A DNA stretch of 64,000 bases from Bradyrhizobium yuanmingense (GCF_029167105.1 NZ_JARFML010000021.1:82528-146527); one strand, 5' to 3'. Positions 1 through 11,109 are shown, counted from the first letter of the stretch. Numbers and translations are program-made. The notes: generated by a model from the sequence alone, not told the origin.

Positions 1-77
1 CGCAGCCGCGGATCGGATGTCCGCTCCATCACCGCCAGGGCCGCGGCCGTGACGTCCTTTTCGCGCTCGATGACCAT
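1..77 (-). CDS. Partial intradiol ring-cleavage dioxygenase (N-terminus only)
   Basis: Only the first 25 codons are in the window. An ATG at 77-75 on the minus strand, with a GGGGAG stretch upstream, opens a frame reading MVIEREKDVTAAALAV and continuing with a DPRLR element through the window edge. This resembles the N-terminal helical dimerisation segment of catechol and hydroxyquinol 1,2-dioxygenases. It is transcribed in the same direction as the thiolase pcaF just upstream, which fits a ring-cleavage plus beta-ketoadipate arrangement. The active-site Tyr/His residues lie outside the window, so the family call rests on a short match and on context. Confidence 0.45.
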   Translation of the reverse strand, partial: MVIEREKDVTAAALAVMERTSDPRL

Positions 78-126
78 GCCGGCATTCTCCCCCTGTCATT
101 CCGAGCGAGCGAACCCGGACTCTTAG

Positions 127-268
127 CCTCTCCCCGCTTGCGGGGAGAGGCCGACGCGCGAAGCGCGGCGGGTGAGGGGGACTCTCCGCGAGTCCAACTA
201 TCACCGTCTTTGCGGAGACTACCCCTCACCCCAACCCTCTCCCCGCGAAGAGCGGGGAGAGGGAGAGG
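127..268. repeat. Dispersed palindromic repeat, CCTCTCCCC family
   Basis: Two nested hairpins built on CCTCTCCCC/GGGGAGAGG lie between pcaF and the dioxygenase. The first is at about 127-150 and the second at about 236-262. A similar element occurs at 41328-41464. It sits downstream of pcaF, so it could act as a terminator or as an mRNA-stabilising hairpin between the two genes. Confidence 0.6.
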
Positions 269-277
269 TAAAGATCG

Positions 278-1486
<1,209 letters not shown>

Positions 1487-1588
1487 CGTTGTTCTCCCTG
1501 AATGCCGCGATCCGGCCAAATTCTTCAATGTCGGCGGAGTTTTAGGAGGGCGCCCGCGGCAGGTCAATTGACGGTTTCGCGGGGCAGA

Positions 1589-1696
1589 CGTCATTCCGGG
1601 GCGCGCCTTGGCGCGAGCCCGGAATCCAATTGTCGACGCGACGTGCGGCCCGATGGATTCCGGGCCTGCGCCGTTCCGGCGCATCCCGGAATGACG
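1589..1696. repeat. Dispersed palindromic repeat, GTCATTCCGG family
   Basis: Element bounded by CGTCATTCCGGG and CCCGGAATGACG in inverted orientation, with further inverted GC-rich cores inside (GGCGCGCC/GGCGCG and GGATTCCGGG). It occupies the gap between the divergent pcaF and mutS starts. The 1487-1806 gap therefore holds the two promoters plus this repeat, and I see no gene in it. Related copies are at 4553, 11144, 16671, 20166, 23931 and 30362. Confidence 0.75.
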
Positions 1697-1806
1697 ACTG
1701 AGGATGCGGCAACAGCTTGCGCCTCCACGCGGACAACGTGGAAAACCTTCGCTTGCCGGCCAAAGCGATAGGAGCAGGTGCCGAAATTTTGTAGGTTGCG
1801 CCGCCC

Positions 1807-4545
1807 ATGACCATGCAACAGCCGATACAAGCACCGCCGCCCGACGACACGCCCGCGCCGCAGGCCGAGGCTGCCGCGCGCGTCACCCCGATGATGGAGC
1901 AGTATCTGGAGATCAAGGCGGCGCATCAGGGCTTGCTGCTGTTCTACCGGATGGGCGACTTTTACGAGCTGTTCTTCGAGGATGCCGAGATCGCCTCGAG
2001 GACGCTCGGCATCGTCCTGACCAAGCGCGGCAAGCACCAGGGCGCGGATATCCCGATGTGCGGCGTGCCGGTCGAGCGCTCAGAGGATTATCTGCATCGT
2101 CTCATCGGCGCCGGGCATCGGGTCGCGGTCTGCGAGCAGACCGAGGATCCCGCGGCGGCCAAAGCGCGCGGCAACAAGAGCGTGGTGCGCCGCGGCGTGG
2201 TGCGGCTGGTGACGCCGGGCACGCTGACCGAGGACACGTTGCTGGATGCGCGTGCCAACAATTACCTGCTGGCGATCGCGCGCGCCCGCTCCTCCGCCGG
2301 CGGCGACCGCTTCGGCCTTGCCTGGATCGACATCTCGACGGCCGAATTCATGGTCACCGAGGTCTCCGGCGGCGAGCTCGCCGCGACGCTGGCGCGCATC
2401 AACCCGAACGAGGCGATCGTCACCGACGCGCTCTTTGGCGACAACGAGCTCGGCCAGATCCTGCGCGAACTGCCGGCCGTGACGCCGCTGACCCGCGACG
2501 TCTTCGACGGCGCCACCGCTGAGAAGCGGCTGTGCGACTATTTTGCCGTCGCGACCATGGACGGGCTCGCGCAGCTGACGCGCCTGGAGGCCACCGCGGC
2601 GGCCGCCGCCGTCACCTATGTCGACCGCACCCAGGTCGGCAAGCATCCGCCGCTGTCGCCGCCCGCGCGTGAGGCCTCGGGCGCGACCATGGCGATCGAT
2701 CCGGCCACGCGCGCCAATCTCGAGCTGACGCGCACCCTCGCCGGCGAGCGCCGCGGCTCGCTGCTCGACGCGATCGACTGCACCGTGACCTCGGCCGGCT
2801 CCCGCCTGCTGGCGCAGCGTCTGGCCGCGCCGCTGACCGATGCGCCGGCGATCGCGCGGCGGTTAGACGCAGTGAGCGCCTTCGTGGCCGATTCCGCCGC
2901 GCGCGAGGACATCCGCAGCATCCTGCGCGGCGCGCCCGACATGTCGCGCGCTCTGGCGCGGCTCTCGGTCGGCCGCGGCGGGCCGCGCGACCTCGCCGGC
3001 ATCCGCGACGGCATCCTAGCCGCCGACCAGGTGCTGACGCGGCTCACCGAAATGGATCAACCGCCGCAGGAAATCGCGGCGGTGATGGCGGCGCTGCAAA
3101 GGCCGTCGCGCGCGCTCGCAGCCGAGTTCGCCAGCGCGCTGGACGAGCAGCTGCCGCTGATCAAGCGCGACGGCGGCTTCGTGCGTCAGGGCTACGAACC
3201 CGCGCTCGACGAAGCGCGCAACCTGCGGGACGCCTCGCGTCTGGTCGTGGCATCGATGCAGGCCCGTTACGCCGACCAAACCGGCGTGAAGGGCCTCAAG
3301 ATCCGGCACAACAACGTGCTCGGCTATTTCGTCGAGGTCACCGCCCAGCACGGCGACAAGCTGATGTCGCCGCCGCTGAACGCGACCTTCATCCATCGCC
3401 AGACGCTGGCGGGACAGGTGCGCTTCACGACGTCCGAGCTCGGCGAGATCGAGGCCAAGATCGCCAATGCCGGCGACCGTGCGCTCGGCCTCGAGCTCGA
3501 GATCTTCGAGCGGCTCTGCGCCAAGGCGCTCGCGATCAGCGACGATTTGCGCACTGCCGCGCAAGGTTTTGCGCTGCTCGACGTCGCGACGTCGTTGGCC
3601 AGGCTCGCCGTCGACGAGAACTATGTGCGGCCCGAGGTCGACGGCTCGCTCAGCTTTGCCATCGAAGCCGGCCGCCATCCCGTGGTCGAGCAGGCGCTCA
3701 AGCGCAACGGCGAGCCGTTCATCGCCAATGCCTGCGACCTCTCTCCCGCGCCGGCGCAGAAGTCAGGCCAGCTCTGGCTGCTCACCGGTCCCAACATGGC
3801 CGGCAAATCGACCTTCCTGCGCCAGAACGCGCTGATTGCCTTGATGGCGCAGATCGGCAGCTTCGTGCCGGCGACGCGCGCGCGGATCGGCATCGTCGAC
3901 CGCCTGTTCTCGCGCGTCGGCGCCGCCGACGATCTCGCCCGCGGCCGCTCCACCTTCATGGTGGAGATGGTCGAGACCGCGGTGATCCTGAACCAGGCCG
4001 GCGAGCGCTCGCTCGTCATCCTCGACGAGATCGGCCGCGGCACCGCGACCTTCGACGGCCTCTCGATCGCCTGGGCCGCGATCGAGCACCTGCACGAGAG
4101 CAACCGCTGCCGCACATTGTTCGCGACGCATTATCACGAGCTGACCGCGCTCGCGGCAAAACTGCCGCGCATGTTCAACGCCACGGTGCGGGTGAAGGAA
4201 TGGCAGGGCAACGTCGTGTTCCTGCACGAGGTGCTGCCGGGCTCGGCCGATCGCTCCTACGGCATCCAGGTAGCGAAACTCGCGGGCCTGCCGCCGGCGG
4301 TGATCACGCGCGCCAAATCGGTGCTGTCGAAGTTGGAAGCGCAGGACCGCGGCCAGACCGCGCGAGCGCTCGTCGACGATCTGCCGCTGTTCGCGGTGCC
4401 CTCGCGCGCCGCCACTGAAGCCGCGCCACTGAGCGAAGCGGAGCTGCTGGTGGAGGCGGTGAAGGCGCTGCACCCCGACGAGATGTCGCCGCGCGAGGCG
4501 CTCGACGCGCTGTATGCGTTGAAGGCAAGACTGCCGAAGCAGTGA
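1807..4545 (+). CDS. mutS: DNA mismatch repair protein MutS
   Basis: Full-length MutS of 912 residues, the mismatch-recognition ATPase. The mismatch-binding Phe-x-Glu occurs as GDFYELF near residue 49, after a Pro/Ala-rich N-terminal tail. The clamp and lever domains follow. The ABC-type ATPase has Walker A GPNMAGKST at about 661-669, Walker B LVILDEIGRGT and the FATHYHEL motif. The C-terminal helical region ends in a conserved-looking ALDALYALK segment. The start at 1807 (MTM) has a second ATG two codons on. The gene is single, with a palindrome directly after it and the chemoreceptor gene converging on it. Confidence 0.97.
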   Translation: MTMQQPIQAPPPDDTPAPQAEAAARVTPMMEQYLEIKAAHQGLLLFYRMGDFYELFFEDAEIASRTLGIVLTKRGKHQGADIPMCGVPVERSEDYLHRLIGAGHRVAVCEQTEDPAAAKARGNKSVVRRGVVRLVTPGTLTEDTLLDARANNYLLAIARARSSAGGDRFGLAWIDISTAEFMVTEVSGGELAATLARINPNEAIVTDALFGDNELGQILRELPAVTPLTRDVFDGATAEKRLCDYFAVATMDGLAQLTRLEATAAAAAVTYVDRTQVGKHPPLSPPAREASGATMAIDPATRANLELTRTLAGERRGSLLDAIDCTVTSAGSRLLAQRLAAPLTDAPAIARRLDAVSAFVADSAAREDIRSILRGAPDMSRALARLSVGRGGPRDLAGIRDGILAADQVLTRLTEMDQPPQEIAAVMAALQRPSRALAAEFASALDEQLPLIKRDGGFVRQGYEPALDEARNLRDASRLVVASMQARYADQTGVKGLKIRHNNVLGYFVEVTAQHGDKLMSPPLNATFIHRQTLAGQVRFTTSELGEIEAKIANAGDRALGLELEIFERLCAKALAISDDLRTAAQGFALLDVATSLARLAVDENYVRPEVDGSLSFAIEAGRHPVVEQALKRNGEPFIANACDLSPAPAQKSGQLWLLTGPNMAGKSTFLRQNALIALMAQIGSFVPATRARIGIVDRLFSRVGAADDLARGRSTFMVEMVETAVILNQAGERSLVILDEIGRGTATFDGLSIAWAAIEHLHESNRCRTLFATHYHELTALAAKLPRMFNATVRVKEWQGNVVFLHEVLPGSADRSYGIQVAKLAGLPPAVITRAKSVLSKLEAQDRGQTARALVDDLPLFAVPSRAATEAAPLSEAELLVEAVKALHPDEMSPREALDALYALKARLPKQ

Positions 4546-4552
4546 AATGGTC

Positions 4553-4592
4553 GTCATTCCGGGGCGATGCGAAGCATCGAACCCGGAATGAC
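4553..4592. repeat. Short GTCATTCCGG palindrome between convergent genes
   Basis: GTCATTCCGG at 4553-4562 and CCGGAATGAC at 4583-4592 are perfect inverted copies, with a GATGC/GCATC inner stem. It fills the 62-nt space between the stop codons of mutS and the convergent chemoreceptor gene. A role as a bidirectional terminator is likely, but no T-tract is present. Confidence 0.7.
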
Positions 4593-4607
4593 AGTGTGGT
4601 TGGGGCC

Positions 4608-6284
4608 CTACGCCCTCGCCGCGATCGCCGCGGCTTCCGCGGCGGCGCGCTGCATGCTGGTCGACATCTCGTTGGTCACCGTGCTCTGCTCCTCGATCGC
4701 CGCGGCGGTCGAGGTCACGTACTCACTGACATTGTTGATCGCCTGCTTGATCGAGCCGAGCGCGCTGACGACGTCGCCGGAGATGCTGTTGAGGCTGCCG
4801 ATCTCCTGGCCGATCTTGTCGGTCGCCTGCTTGGCCTGGTTGGCGAGGCTCTTGACCTCGGAAGCGACCACCGCGAAGCCGCGACCGGCCTCGCCGGCGC
4901 GCGCCGATTCGATCGTGGCGTTGAGCGCGAGCAGGTTGATCTGCCCGGTGATGTTGTTGATCATCTCGACGATGCCGCTCATGGCTTGCGCAGCCTCGGT
5001 GAGGCGCTGGGCCTGCGCGTCGGCGGCGCCGACCTGCTCGACCGCACCCATCGCGGTCTCGCGCGACTTGGTCATGGCCTCGGAGATCTCCCGCACCGAG
5101 GCGTTGAGCTCCTCCGAACCGGCGGCGACCGATTCCATCATGCCGCGCACGCGCTCGTTGCCCATGCGGACCAGGACCTGCTTGGTGACGTCGGTGGCGT
5201 ATTTGACGACCTTGAACGGCTTGCCGTTGAGATCGAGGATCGGATTGTAGGAAGCCTGGATGTAGACCTCCTTGCCGCCCTTGCCGATGCGCTTGTATTC
5301 GGCCGCCTGGTACTGGCCGCGATTGAGCGCGGCCCAGAACTCGCGATAGCCGGCACCGTCGCGCTCGGAGGGCTCGACGAACATGCTGTGGTGGCGGCCC
5401 TTGATCTCGGCCAGCGAATAGCCGAGCGCACCGAGGAAGTTGGCGTTGGCGGTGATGATCGTGCCGTCCATGTTGAACTCGATCACGGCCTGGGCCTTGT
5501 CGATCGCCGCGATCTGGCCGGCGAGATCGGCGTTCTTTAGCTTCTCCGCGGTGACGTCGGTCGCGAACTTGACGACGCCGTACGGCTTGCCGTTTTCGTC
5601 GAGCAACGGATTGTAGGAGGCGAGGATCCAGACCTCGCGGCCGCCCTTGCCGATCCGCTTGAACTCGCCGGCCTGGTATTCGCCGCGGTTGAGCGCGGCC
5701 CAGAATTCGCGATAGGCCGGGCCGTTGCGGTCGGCGTCGGCCACGAACAGGCTGTGATGCTTGCCCTTGATCTCGTCGAGCGAGTAGCCGAGCGCCTTGC
5801 AGAAATTCTCGTTCGCCGAGACGATGGTGCCGTCGAGATTGAACTCGATGACGGCCTGGGCGCGGCTGATGGCAGCGATCTTGGAGGCGTCCGTCATGCT
5901 GCGGATCTTCTTCGCGGTGATGTCGGTCGCAATCTTGGCGACCATCACCGTCTTGCCGTTGCCGTCGAGCACCGGATTGTAGGATGCTTCGATCCAGACC
6001 TCGCGGCCGTCTTTCGCGATCCGCTTGAACTCGCGCGCCTGATACTCGCCACGGTTCAATGCGGCCCAGAACGCCTTGTACTCGGCGCTGTCGCGCTGGT
6101 CGGCCGGCACGAACATCGAGTGATGCTTGCCCTGGATCTCCTCGAGCCGGTAGCCGAGTGCGTCGAGAAAATTCTTGTTGGCCGAGATGATCGTTCCATC
6201 AAGATTGAATTCGATCATCGCCTGCGAGCGGCCGATGGCATCGAGCCGCGCTTGTGCATCACCGTGAGACTTGCGACCGAACAT
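4608..6284 (-). CDS. Soluble methyl-accepting chemotaxis protein with three PAS domains
   Basis: Chemoreceptor of 558 residues with no membrane segment and no HAMP domain, so it should act in the cytoplasm. It has three tandem PAS modules (about 10-125, 130-250 and 255-370). Each begins with IEFN(L/M)DGTI, passes through HHS(M/L)FV and ends with a YNPxLDxNGK segment and a TDVTxxK/TDITxxK linker. The last 170 residues are the MCP signalling coiled coil with the hairpin tip INLLALNATIESARAGEAGRG. The modules are so alike that they must derive from tandem duplication. PAS domains of this type often bind haem or flavin for oxygen or energy taxis, but no ligand can be assigned here. Confidence 0.93.
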   Translation of the reverse strand: MFGRKSHGDAQARLDAIGRSQAMIEFNLDGTIISANKNFLDALGYRLEEIQGKHHSMFVPADQRDSAEYKAFWAALNRGEYQAREFKRIAKDGREVWIEASYNPVLDGNGKTVMVAKIATDITAKKIRSMTDASKIAAISRAQAVIEFNLDGTIVSANENFCKALGYSLDEIKGKHHSLFVADADRNGPAYREFWAALNRGEYQAGEFKRIGKGGREVWILASYNPLLDENGKPYGVVKFATDVTAEKLKNADLAGQIAAIDKAQAVIEFNMDGTIITANANFLGALGYSLAEIKGRHHSMFVEPSERDGAGYREFWAALNRGQYQAAEYKRIGKGGKEVYIQASYNPILDLNGKPFKVVKYATDVTKQVLVRMGNERVRGMMESVAAGSEELNASVREISEAMTKSRETAMGAVEQVGAADAQAQRLTEAAQAMSGIVEMINNITGQINLLALNATIESARAGEAGRGFAVVASEVKSLANQAKQATDKIGQEIGSLNSISGDVVSALGSIKQAINNVSEYVTSTAAAIEEQSTVTNEMSTSMQRAAAEAAAIAARA

Positions 6285-6558
6285 CAGGAAATCTCCATCT
6301 CGAAATTGAGCCGAAGGGGGATGTGCCCGTCGGTATCAAGGAACTGATCGTGCAGCAGTGCTGACATATTCCAATCGCGCTCCCCGGATCCGATGAGTTG
6401 GATGCAGCTCCGTTACGTTTTGTACGAACAGCAACGGAAGCGAGCGAGCAGCCTGATTCTCTACGGCAAAAGCTCGAACAAAGTTCTAATTTTACTGTCG
6501 GGAATTCGACGGGTGAATCACCTCTCCGCGCGACGTCGCATCGCGCATATCCGTAGTC

Positions 6559-7368
6559 TCACGGCATCGGCCGCGTGCGGCGCAAGGCGCGCCGTCCAAT
6601 TCTCCACAGCGTCAGATTCCAGGCCACGCAGGTTGCGAGCGCGATGCACAAGCCGACGGCGGAACCGAACCACACTACTGCAACGTGCAGGACCGCAATC
6701 GCCATGCCAAATCCGAGCAGGCCCCAGGCGGAGTTGGCGAGCACGGCGGCGGTCGGCGGTCCACCGATGCGCGGATGCAGGATGACCATGATGCTGGAGA
6801 ACACCACGGGAAAGAGTGCAATGATGCCGCTGATGCGCGGGCCGATCCAGCTCGATGTCGAAACCACGATGGCGACGAGGGTCGCAACCAGCGCGGCGCG
6901 CATCGGCACATCGTACCAGCGGCGCGCCACCAGCGGCATCTTCACGTGGCGATAGCGCGCGAGCAGTGGAATGCAGATGCCGAACGCGATCAGATTGGCG
7001 GCGAGCCCCGCGGCGAGCGACCAGTCGAACTGTCGGATGATCGAAGCCATCCCGATCCATACCGCGAAAGCGCTTCCGCAACTCACCACGAGAGTGTGCC
7101 GCTGCGACAGCACGACATAGGTAAGGCACATCAAGATCGTCGCCGCATTGACCGGCAGGCTCGCCAGCGCGCCCTGCGCGATGAAGGCGGCGTCATGATC
7201 GATCGCAAGGAAGACGTAGGACGGCCCGGCCGAGACCGGCAGGGTCGCGATCAGCGCGCCGATCACCGGTCCGGAGCGTTCGGTGATGATCGACGCCGTC
7301 ACCACGAACGCCGCCGCGATCGCCATGCGCAGGAGCAGGAAGAGGAGGAAGTGGAGGTCGAGGGACAT
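6559..7368 (-). CDS. Uncharacterised integral membrane protein
   Basis: Protein of 269 residues that is almost entirely hydrophobic segments, with about eight predicted transmembrane helices separated by short loops. The N-terminus (MSLDLHFLLFLLLRM) inserts directly, and the C-terminus is basic (RRALRRTRPMP). The sequence contains a repeated theme of Gly/Pro-containing helices around residues 28-50 and 170-215 (IGALIATLPVSAGPSY and ISGIIALFPVVFSS). That suggests an internal duplication of a four-helix unit. I do not recognise a named family. It lies upstream of the chemoreceptor on the same strand but is separated from it by 274 nt. Confidence 0.75.
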   Translation of the reverse strand: MSLDLHFLLFLLLRMAIAAAFVVTASIITERSGPVIGALIATLPVSAGPSYVFLAIDHDAAFIAQGALASLPVNAATILMCLTYVVLSQRHTLVVSCGSAFAVWIGMASIIRQFDWSLAAGLAANLIAFGICIPLLARYRHVKMPLVARRWYDVPMRAALVATLVAIVVSTSSWIGPRISGIIALFPVVFSSIMVILHPRIGGPPTAAVLANSAWGLLGFGMAIAVLHVAVVWFGSAVGLCIALATCVAWNLTLWRIGRRALRRTRPMP

Positions 7369-7378
7369 TTTGGCTTCT

Positions 7379-7559
7379 TACCCTCCCTGGAGGGGGAGGG
7401 TCGGCTCATATGGAGCGCAGCGGAATATGAGACGGGGTGGGGTGACAGTCTCTCGACGGATACGGTGCCCGAGTGGAGAGATCACCCCACCCCGCTTGCG
7501 CTGCGCGCGATCGACGACGGGCAAGCTACGCTCGTCCCGGCCCCCTCCAGGGGAGGGTA
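7379..7559. repeat. MITE-like element with TACCCTCC terminal inverted repeats
   Basis: The ends TACCCTCCCTGGAGGGGG and CCCCCTCCAGGGGAGGGTA are inverted copies differing by one base, about 180 bp apart. Nested inside are GGGGTGGGGTGA and TCACCCCACCCC, again inverted. It fills the gap between two minus-strand genes. There is no coding capacity, and the form is that of a small non-autonomous repeat. Confidence 0.7.
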
Positions 7560-7565
7560 AGAGAG

Positions 7566-8075
7566 TCACATCCGCTGCATCGACACCGAAACCTTCGGGC
7601 CGTTCTTGATGGTCTGGTAGACCACGCAATACCGCTCGGTGAGCTTGAGCAGCAGGTCGAGCTTGTCCTGGGCGGCGTCGGTGTCGACCTCGAAGCGGAG
7701 ACGGATCTCGGCGAAACCGACCGGGGTTTCCTTGTCGATGCCGAGCGTGCCGCGGAAATCGAGATCGCCCTCGGCATAGACGTTGCCGGTCTTCAAGGGC
7801 ACCTCGATCGCGGTCGCCACCGATTTCAGCGTGACGCCGGCACAGGCGACCAGGGCCTCCAGCAGCATGTCGCCGGAGCAGAGCTCGAGGCCGGAACCGC
7901 CTGTGCCCGGATGCAGGCCGGCCATCGCGATAGCGCGGCCGGTCTCGACCTTGCAGGCGATGCCTTCGCTATCGGTGGAGCCCTTGGCCTTCAGCGTGAT
8001 CAGCGCAGCCTTGGGATCGGTTTTGTAGCGCTCCTTGATCGGGGCCTGCATCTGGCGCAGCTCTGCAGCGTCCAT
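7566..8075 (-). CDS. OsmC/Ohr-family protein
   Basis: OsmC-fold protein of 169 residues. Members are cytoplasmic thiol peroxidases that reduce organic hydroperoxides, or close relatives of unknown substrate. The central block with GSGLELCSGDMLLEALVACAG carries both expected cysteines, in the order C...C, on the long helix. The C-terminal half has the YCVVYQTIKNGP segment seen in OsmC-like proteins. The ATG at 8075 gives MDAAELRQMQ. The N-terminal extension of about 40 residues before the core points to the general OsmC-like group rather than true Ohr. It is a single gene, divergent from glnD. Confidence 0.85.
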   Translation of the reverse strand: MDAAELRQMQAPIKERYKTDPKAALITLKAKGSTDSEGIACKVETGRAIAMAGLHPGTGGSGLELCSGDMLLEALVACAGVTLKSVATAIEVPLKTGNVYAEGDLDFRGTLGIDKETPVGFAEIRLRFEVDTDAAQDKLDLLLKLTERYCVVYQTIKNGPKVSVSMQRM

Positions 8076-8319
8076 GTTGTTCTCTCCCGGGGATATCGAC
8101 GAGCGGTATAGAGCGCGATCGGTTTGGTGTCAGCCCATGTTTGGTGGAGGCAGTCATGAGCCGCCGGGGATTCATGAAAAAATCTGAGCACATTCATGAC
8201 GTTACCCCAGGCACCGATACCCGGGGTCGGAGCCGATTCATCGGCGTGGTCAAACTCGCCGGTCGTCCCCTTGCGAATGTCTCGTGACAGCGCCTGTGAC
8301 CTCTTATATCCGGTGAGAC

Positions 8320-11109
8320 ATGGACAGCGTCGCGACTGAGCAGAAGCCACAGGTGGACGAGCGCTTCGATACCGCGCGGATCACCGCCGCGGTCGATGCG
8401 CTTGCCGAGAAGCACGAGGGGCGCGAGGACGCGTTCCGCACGGCGATGGCGCTATTGCTCAAGGCGGAGCTGATCGCGGCGCGCGCCGCCGCCCAGGCGA
8501 TCCTTCTGAAGGACCGCCACGGCCGCCGCTGCGCCGAGCGGCTGTGCCACGTGCAGGACGAGATCATCCGCATCCTGTATTCGGCCGCGACGCGCCATCT
8601 CTACCGCTCGCCGATCCCGAGCGGGGCCGAGCGCATGGCGGTGGTGGCGACCGGCGGCTACGGCCGCGGCCTGATGGCGCCGGAATCGGACATCGATCTG
8701 CTCTTCATCCTGCCCTACAAGCAGACCGCCTGGGGCGAGCAGGTCGCCGAAGCGATCCTCTATTGCCTCTGGGACATGGGCTTGAAGGTCGGTCACGCCA
8801 CGCGATCGGTCGACGAATCGATCCGGCAGGCGCGCGGCGACATGACGATCCGCACCGCGATCCTGGAGACGCGCTTCCTCACCGGCGACAAGCCGCTCTA
8901 TGACGAGCTGGTCGAGCGCTTCGACAAGGAGGTGGTGCAAGGCACCGCGTCCGAATTCGTCACCGCAAAGCTCGCCGAGCGCGAGGAGCGCCACCGCCGC
9001 GGCGGCCAGTCGCGCTATCTGGTCGAGCCCAACGTCAAGGACGGCAAGGGGGCCTTGCGCGACCTGCACACGCTGTTCTGGATCGCCAAATACGTCTACC
9101 GCGTGCGCGATACCCACGAGCTGGTCGGGCGCGGCGTGTTCGACGCGCAGGAATATCGCACCTTCCGCCGCTGCGCCGACTTCCTCTGGTCGGTGCGCTG
9201 CAATCTGCACTTCTACTCTGGCCGTGCCGAGGAGCGCCTGTCCTTCGATCTCCAGCGAGAGATCGCGATACGTCTCGGCTACACCTCGCATCCGGGCATG
9301 CAGGACGTCGAGCGCTTCATGAAGCACTACTTCCTGGTCGCCAAGGAAGTCGGCAACCTCACCGCCATCCTCTGCGCCAAGCTCGAGGACCAGCAGGCCA
9401 AGCCCGCGCCGGTGCTGAGCCGGATGATGGCGCGGCTGCGACCCAGCACCGTGAAGCGGCGCGTCCCCGACAGCGACGACTTCATCGTCGACAACAACCG
9501 CATCAACGTCGCCGCGCCCGACGTGTTCAAGCACGACCCGGTCAATCTGATCCGCATCTTCCGCCTCGCGCAGAAGAACAACCTCGCCTTCCATCCGGAT
9601 GCGATGCGCGACGTGACGCGCTCGCTCGGCCTGATCAACGCGGGCTTGCGCGAAAATCCCGAGGCCAACCGGCTGTTCATGGAGATCCTGACCTCGGACA
9701 ATGCCGAGATCGTGCTGCGGCGGATGAACGAGACCGGCGTGCTCGGTCACTTCATCCGCGCCTTCGGCAAGATCGTCTCGATGATGCAGTTCAACATGTA
9801 TCATCACTACACCGTCGACGAGCACCTGATCCGCTGCATCGGCTTCCTGCAGGACATCGAGCGCGGGGGCATCGAGGAGTTCGCGCTGGCGAGCGACCTG
9901 TTCCGCAAGATCCGGTCCGAGCACCGCGCGGTGATCTACATCGCAACGCTGCTGCACGACGTCGCCAAGGGCCGTCCCGAGGACCACTCCATCGCCGGCG
10001 CCAAGGTGGCGCGGCGGCTCTGCCCGCGGCTCGGCTTCAGCCCGGCCGACACCGAGCTCGTGGCCTGGCTGATCGAGGAGCACCTGACGATGTCGACGGT
10101 CGCGCAGTCGCGCGACCTCTCCGACCGCAAGACCATCGAGAATTTCGCTGCCGTGGTACAGTCGGTGGAGCAGATGAAGCTCTTGACCATCCTGACCACC
10201 GCCGACATCCGCGGCGTCGGGCCGGGCGTGTGGAACGGCTGGAAGGCGCAGCTCTTGCGCTCGCTATATTACGAGACCGAGCCGGTGCTGACCGGCGGCT
10301 TCTCGGAAGTCGACCGCGGCAAGCGCCTCGCCGCTGCGCACGCCGAATTCCGCATGGCTTTCGCCGAATGGCCGAACGACGAGCTCGACGCCTATATCGG
10401 CCGGCACTATCCGGCCTACTGGCTCAAGGTCGAGCTGCCGCGCAAGATCCGGCACGCCCGTTTCGTCCGCTCCAGCGAGCAGGCCGGCCACAAGCTCGCG
10501 ATCAATGTCGGTTTCGACGAGGTGCGCGGCGTCACCGAGCTGACGATCTTCGCCGCCGACCATCCCTGGCTGCTGTCGATCATCGCCGGCGCCTGCGCCT
10601 CGGCCGGTGCCAACATCGTCGACGCCCAGATCTACACCACGACCGACGGCCGCGCGCTCGACACCATCTCGATCTCGCGCGAATACGACCGCGACGAGGA
10701 CGAGGGACGGCGCGCCACGCGCATCGGCGAGATGATCGAGGACGTGCTGGAGGGCAAGCTGCGCCTGCCCGAAGTGGTGGCGCGGCGCACCGTGCGCAGC
10801 AAGGCAAGGCCGTTCGTGATCGAGCCGGAAGTGACCATCAACAACCAATGGTCCGATCGCTACACCGTGATCGAGGTCTCCGGGCTCGACCGGCCCGGCC
10901 TGCTCTACGAGTTGACCACCGCGATCTCCAAGCTCAATCTCAACATCGCCTCGGCCCATGTCGCGACCTTCGGCGAGCGCGCGCGCGACGTGTTCTACGT
11001 CACCGACCTCCTGGGCGCACAGATCAACGCGCCGACGCGCCAGGCCGCGATCAAGAGCGCGCTGACCCATGTGATGGCCGGCGACAAGGCGGTTCAGCCG
11101 GCGGCGTAG
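8320..11109 (+). CDS. glnD: Bifunctional [protein-PII] uridylyltransferase/uridylyl-removing enzyme
   Basis: GlnD (929 residues) is the glutamine sensor that adds UMP to PII proteins when nitrogen is scarce and removes it when glutamine is plentiful. The nucleotidyltransferase core shows GGYGRG followed by ESDIDLLF near residues 111-128. The HD hydrolase core is LLHDVAKGRPEDHS near 545. Two C-terminal ACT domains start at about 740 and 847 (the second beginning VIEVSGLDRPGLLYEL); these bind glutamine in characterised homologues. Length and domain order are complete. The 244-nt gap to the divergent osmC-like gene should hold its promoter, but I see no clear sigma-54 site there. Confidence 0.97.
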   Translation: MDSVATEQKPQVDERFDTARITAAVDALAEKHEGREDAFRTAMALLLKAELIAARAAAQAILLKDRHGRRCAERLCHVQDEIIRILYSAATRHLYRSPIPSGAERMAVVATGGYGRGLMAPESDIDLLFILPYKQTAWGEQVAEAILYCLWDMGLKVGHATRSVDESIRQARGDMTIRTAILETRFLTGDKPLYDELVERFDKEVVQGTASEFVTAKLAEREERHRRGGQSRYLVEPNVKDGKGALRDLHTLFWIAKYVYRVRDTHELVGRGVFDAQEYRTFRRCADFLWSVRCNLHFYSGRAEERLSFDLQREIAIRLGYTSHPGMQDVERFMKHYFLVAKEVGNLTAILCAKLEDQQAKPAPVLSRMMARLRPSTVKRRVPDSDDFIVDNNRINVAAPDVFKHDPVNLIRIFRLAQKNNLAFHPDAMRDVTRSLGLINAGLRENPEANRLFMEILTSDNAEIVLRRMNETGVLGHFIRAFGKIVSMMQFNMYHHYTVDEHLIRCIGFLQDIERGGIEEFALASDLFRKIRSEHRAVIYIATLLHDVAKGRPEDHSIAGAKVARRLCPRLGFSPADTELVAWLIEEHLTMSTVAQSRDLSDRKTIENFAAVVQSVEQMKLLTILTTADIRGVGPGVWNGWKAQLLRSLYYETEPVLTGGFSEVDRGKRLAAAHAEFRMAFAEWPNDELDAYIGRHYPAYWLKVELPRKIRHARFVRSSEQAGHKLAINVGFDEVRGVTELTIFAADHPWLLSIIAGACASAGANIVDAQIYTTTDGRALDTISISREYDRDEDEGRRATRIGEMIEDVLEGKLRLPEVVARRTVRSKARPFVIEPEVTINNQWSDRYTVIEVSGLDRPGLLYELTTAISKLNLNIASAHVATFGERARDVFYVTDLLGAQINAPTRQAAIKSALTHVMAGDKAVQPAA

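Noticed and set aside
8452..10083. Long minus-strand frame antisense to glnD
   Set aside because: No recognisable motif, and glnD on the other strand is complete and conserved in every domain.
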